DNA from: an uncultured Prevotella sp.
GTDB taxonomy: Bacteria > Bacteroidota > Bacteroidia > Bacteroidales > Bacteroidaceae
Length of the DNA: 6,457 nt
Assembly (NCBI GenBank): GCA_900554835.1
Contig: USJD01000193.1
Coordinates: 1 to 6,457, forward strand
Direction of reading: 5' to 3'
Shown here: positions 4,971 through 6,457 of the stretch, piece after piece
How positions within the stretch are numbered: the stretch's first letter is position 1
Layout: every line of letters begins with the position of its first letter
Position numbers and translations under genes: made by a program
Notes under the pieces: generated by a model
Seen by the model: only the letters and a program-made list of their open reading frames with translations
Told to the model about the DNA's origin: nothing
Databases searched by the model: none

Positions 4971-5654
4971 ATGGAGATAAGATATGCAACAATAAGCAAG
5001 ACTGGTAGAAGGCATAATAACGAGGATGCTTACAAGGTCATTGATATGCCACAAAACAACAGGTTTATGGGAATAGTCTGTGATGGCATGGGTGGTCATT
5101 CCTTTGGAGAGACTGCCAGTGAAACGGTATGCAATACTATATCTGACTTTTGGAAGAAGCATATCAGTACGCCCGATTGTGACTCAAAGGTAAAACTCGC
5201 TTGCAAGAAAGCAAGTTGTGCCATTGATCAAAAGGCATTTGAGCTTCATCATGCAGAGATGGGTACGACTATGGTCATGGTAAGTATTGAAAACGATGTG
5301 GCAACCATTGCGCATATTGGTGATAGTCGCTGTTATGTACAAAGACCTGGTGATGGATTACTTTATCAGACAAAAGACCATATCCGGCTTGATTTTGGAT
5401 GGGAGATTGTTGCCAAGTGCTTCTTCTCTTACCGCCCAGAAGTGGCAGTACCAGACATCCGACAAATCAAACTACAGACTGGTGACAGAGTTTTACTTTG
5501 TTCGGATGGACTATACAAAAGCATGGCTCCTGACATTTTGCAAGCAAGGATGATGGATGACAAACCCTTGGAAGAGATACTTGACGTTTATGATTTCCTT
5601 TGTAAGAAACAAGGAGATGACAATTATACGGCAATATTGATTGAATGTTTCTGA
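4971..5654 (+). CDS. PP2C-family (PPM) serine/threonine protein phosphatase
   Basis: This 227-residue protein is a compact, complete PP2C catalytic domain, which removes phosphate from Ser/Thr using two Mn/Mg ions. The ordered motifs are visible: TGRRHNNED (11-19, with the basic residues and the metal-site acidic pair), IVCDGMGGH (35-43, Asp38), GTTMV (98-102), IAHIGDSRCY (113-122, Asp118), TKDH (134-137), LCSDGLY (176-182, Asp179) and GDDNYTAI (215-222, Asp217-Asn218). All expected metal ligands are present, so it should be active. The stretch at about 138-163 (RLDFGWEIVAKCFFSYRPEV) replaces the usual 'itralG' section and is altered, so the flap or substrate region may be unusual. No signal peptide, membrane segment or extra sensor domain is present; it is cytoplasmic. 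Its own promoter probably lies at 4921-4941, and the lipoprotein gene follows 17 nt after. No kinase is seen in the window. I find no basis for a specific gene symbol. Confidence 0.95.
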   Translation: MEIRYATISKTGRRHNNEDAYKVIDMPQNNRFMGIVCDGMGGHSFGETASETVCNTISDFWKKHISTPDCDSKVKLACKKASCAIDQKAFELHHAEMGTTMVMVSIENDVATIAHIGDSRCYVQRPGDGLLYQTKDHIRLDFGWEIVAKCFFSYRPEVAVPDIRQIKLQTGDRVLLCSDGLYKSMAPDILQARMMDDKPLEEILDVYDFLCKKQGDDNYTAILIECF

Positions 5655-5671
5655 ATATAGGGAAAAGAATT

Positions 5672-6457
5672 ATGAAGACTCGTTATACATTGTTTGTATT
5701 GGGCGTTGCACTGTTATTGATAGCTTCTTGTAATAGAGAAGATATAAGCATAACCTATTTCAAACAACTGCAAAGTACTTCTGACAAGACCAACAAGGAA
5801 GACTCCTTGATGATGCCTTGTGGATTTATAGAATATGACTCCGTTCGATTCTCGGATGGTTCATATGCTGTGCATCGTTTGCAATATGCACCGCAGAACA
5901 GTCTGACGGAGTTCTTTGATAACAAGGGACGAACGATTGCCACGATAGCAAGGGCATCGGAATGTTATGCACAAACTCTTGTGTATGATTACGATGATGA
6001 AGGACGGTTGTCTCATCTCCTCCAATATAAAAGTGAAATCTTTGAAGGCTTGGATTCAGACAGCGCAAGCTATGGAAGGAACAAAGAAGGGTATCTTGGC
6101 TTTCGACAAATGATAGCAGATATGGATTATGAACATCCTGACACTGCAAAATACCAACAGACGAACATTGAATATGATAAAGATGGCGATGCTGTAAAAG
6201 CCTATATGGTATATGGCAGTGATAGCATAGTTGCGCTGAGTGGATATAAGTTAGCCATAGCAGTAAAACCTTGTCTGAGTTTTTGGCAAAGCGACTTGCA
6301 TGGTGGCTTTTATATCTTCCATGTAAAGATGGAACCTAAAAGAAAGGATTTGCCAAATTATAAGGTTTGCCGATTTGCAGATTATCTGCCCTCAATGGAG
6401 TCTGAATATCGGAATGGGCGCATCGTCAAAACTGTATGGCACCATGATCCATGTATA
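5672..6457 (+). CDS. Lipoprotein with YD-like repeats, 3' end cut by the window edge
   Basis: The frame starts at ATG 5672, 17 nt after the PP2C stop, and stays open to the last base (262 codons, no stop seen). The N-terminus is a lipoprotein signal peptide: MKTRY, a hydrophobic core LFVLGVALLL, then the lipobox IASC with Cys20 as the lipidated residue. The residues just after it, NRED (21-24), resemble the basic-plus-two-acidic surface-export signal known from Bacteroidetes lipoproteins, so it may face outward. The body contains three stretches like YD/RHS-type beta repeats: FFDNKGRTIATIA (81-93), YDYDDEGRLSHLLQY (105-119) and IEYDKDGDAVKAYMVYG (167-183, with changes). This suggests an extended beta structure. 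I recognise no enzyme motif. Operon pairing with a cytoplasmic phosphatase puts it in the same module, perhaps as an envelope-side component or reporter of state; that is inference. Confidence 0.82.
   Translation, partial: MKTRYTLFVLGVALLLIASCNREDISITYFKQLQSTSDKTNKEDSLMMPCGFIEYDSVRFSDGSYAVHRLQYAPQNSLTEFFDNKGRTIATIARASECYAQTLVYDYDDEGRLSHLLQYKSEIFEGLDSDSASYGRNKEGYLGFRQMIADMDYEHPDTAKYQQTNIEYDKDGDAVKAYMVYGSDSIVALSGYKLAIAVKPCLSFWQSDLHGGFYIFHVKMEPKRKDLPNYKVCRFADYLPSMESEYRNGRIVKTVWHHDPCI

Noticed and set aside
5826..6149. Minus-strand open frame opposite the lipoprotein
   Set aside because: The + frame has a convincing lipoprotein signal, is open for 262 codons and sits 17 nt after the PP2C gene. 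The minus frame looks like an antisense shadow with no domain.
1..6457. tRNA or rRNA genes, insertion sequence ends, attachment sites, CRISPR arrays
   Set aside because: I saw no tRNA-like cloverleaf, no transposase or integrase, and no regularly spaced repeats on either strand. The only repeated DNA noted is the paired leader and the short inverted repeats listed.

Overview
The window looks like chromosome or integrated accessory DNA from a member of the Bacteroidales (a Bacteroides, Parabacteroides or Prevotella-type organism). The DNA is AT-rich by eye. Start codons lack clear Shine-Dalgarno sequences and sit behind A-rich leaders. One intergenic region carries an exact TAnnTTTG box, the -7 element of the Bacteroidetes primary sigma factor. 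A lipoprotein carries a surface-export-like signal just after its lipidated cysteine, and the YkvA/DUF1232 protein has the form I know from this group. The species cannot be named from the sequence. All genes are on the + strand, and no RNA gene, insertion sequence or CRISPR array was seen.

Layout. (1) 1-1613 is the end of a tightly packed operon: a 5'-truncated unknown gene, a divergent GrpE-like protein and an acidic coiled-coil protein, with gaps of 3 nt and then a 4-nt overlap. It closes at a strong intrinsic terminator (1643-1690). (2) 1755-4840 is a second operon: a YkvA/DUF1232 gene broken by one extra base near 1839, a small cytoplasmic unknown, a single-pass membrane protein, a secreted penicillin-binding-protein-like protein whose three catalytic motifs are all lost, and a small conserved unknown. 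(3) After a 130-nt gap with a probable promoter and an inverted repeat, 4971-6457 encodes an apparently intact PP2C-type Ser/Thr phosphatase and a lipoprotein that runs off the right edge.

How the genes may work together (inference). The set combines a chaperone cofactor with no DnaK in view, a protein phosphatase with no kinase in view, and several envelope proteins, including a catalytically dead transpeptidase fold and a lipoprotein. That would fit an envelope-linked signalling or stress module whose Hsp70, kinase or FHA partners lie outside the window. The best leads are the pseudo-transpeptidase, the divergent GrpE-like protein and the frameshifted YkvA gene. No complete known defence, secretion or biosynthetic system can be named from these bases alone.
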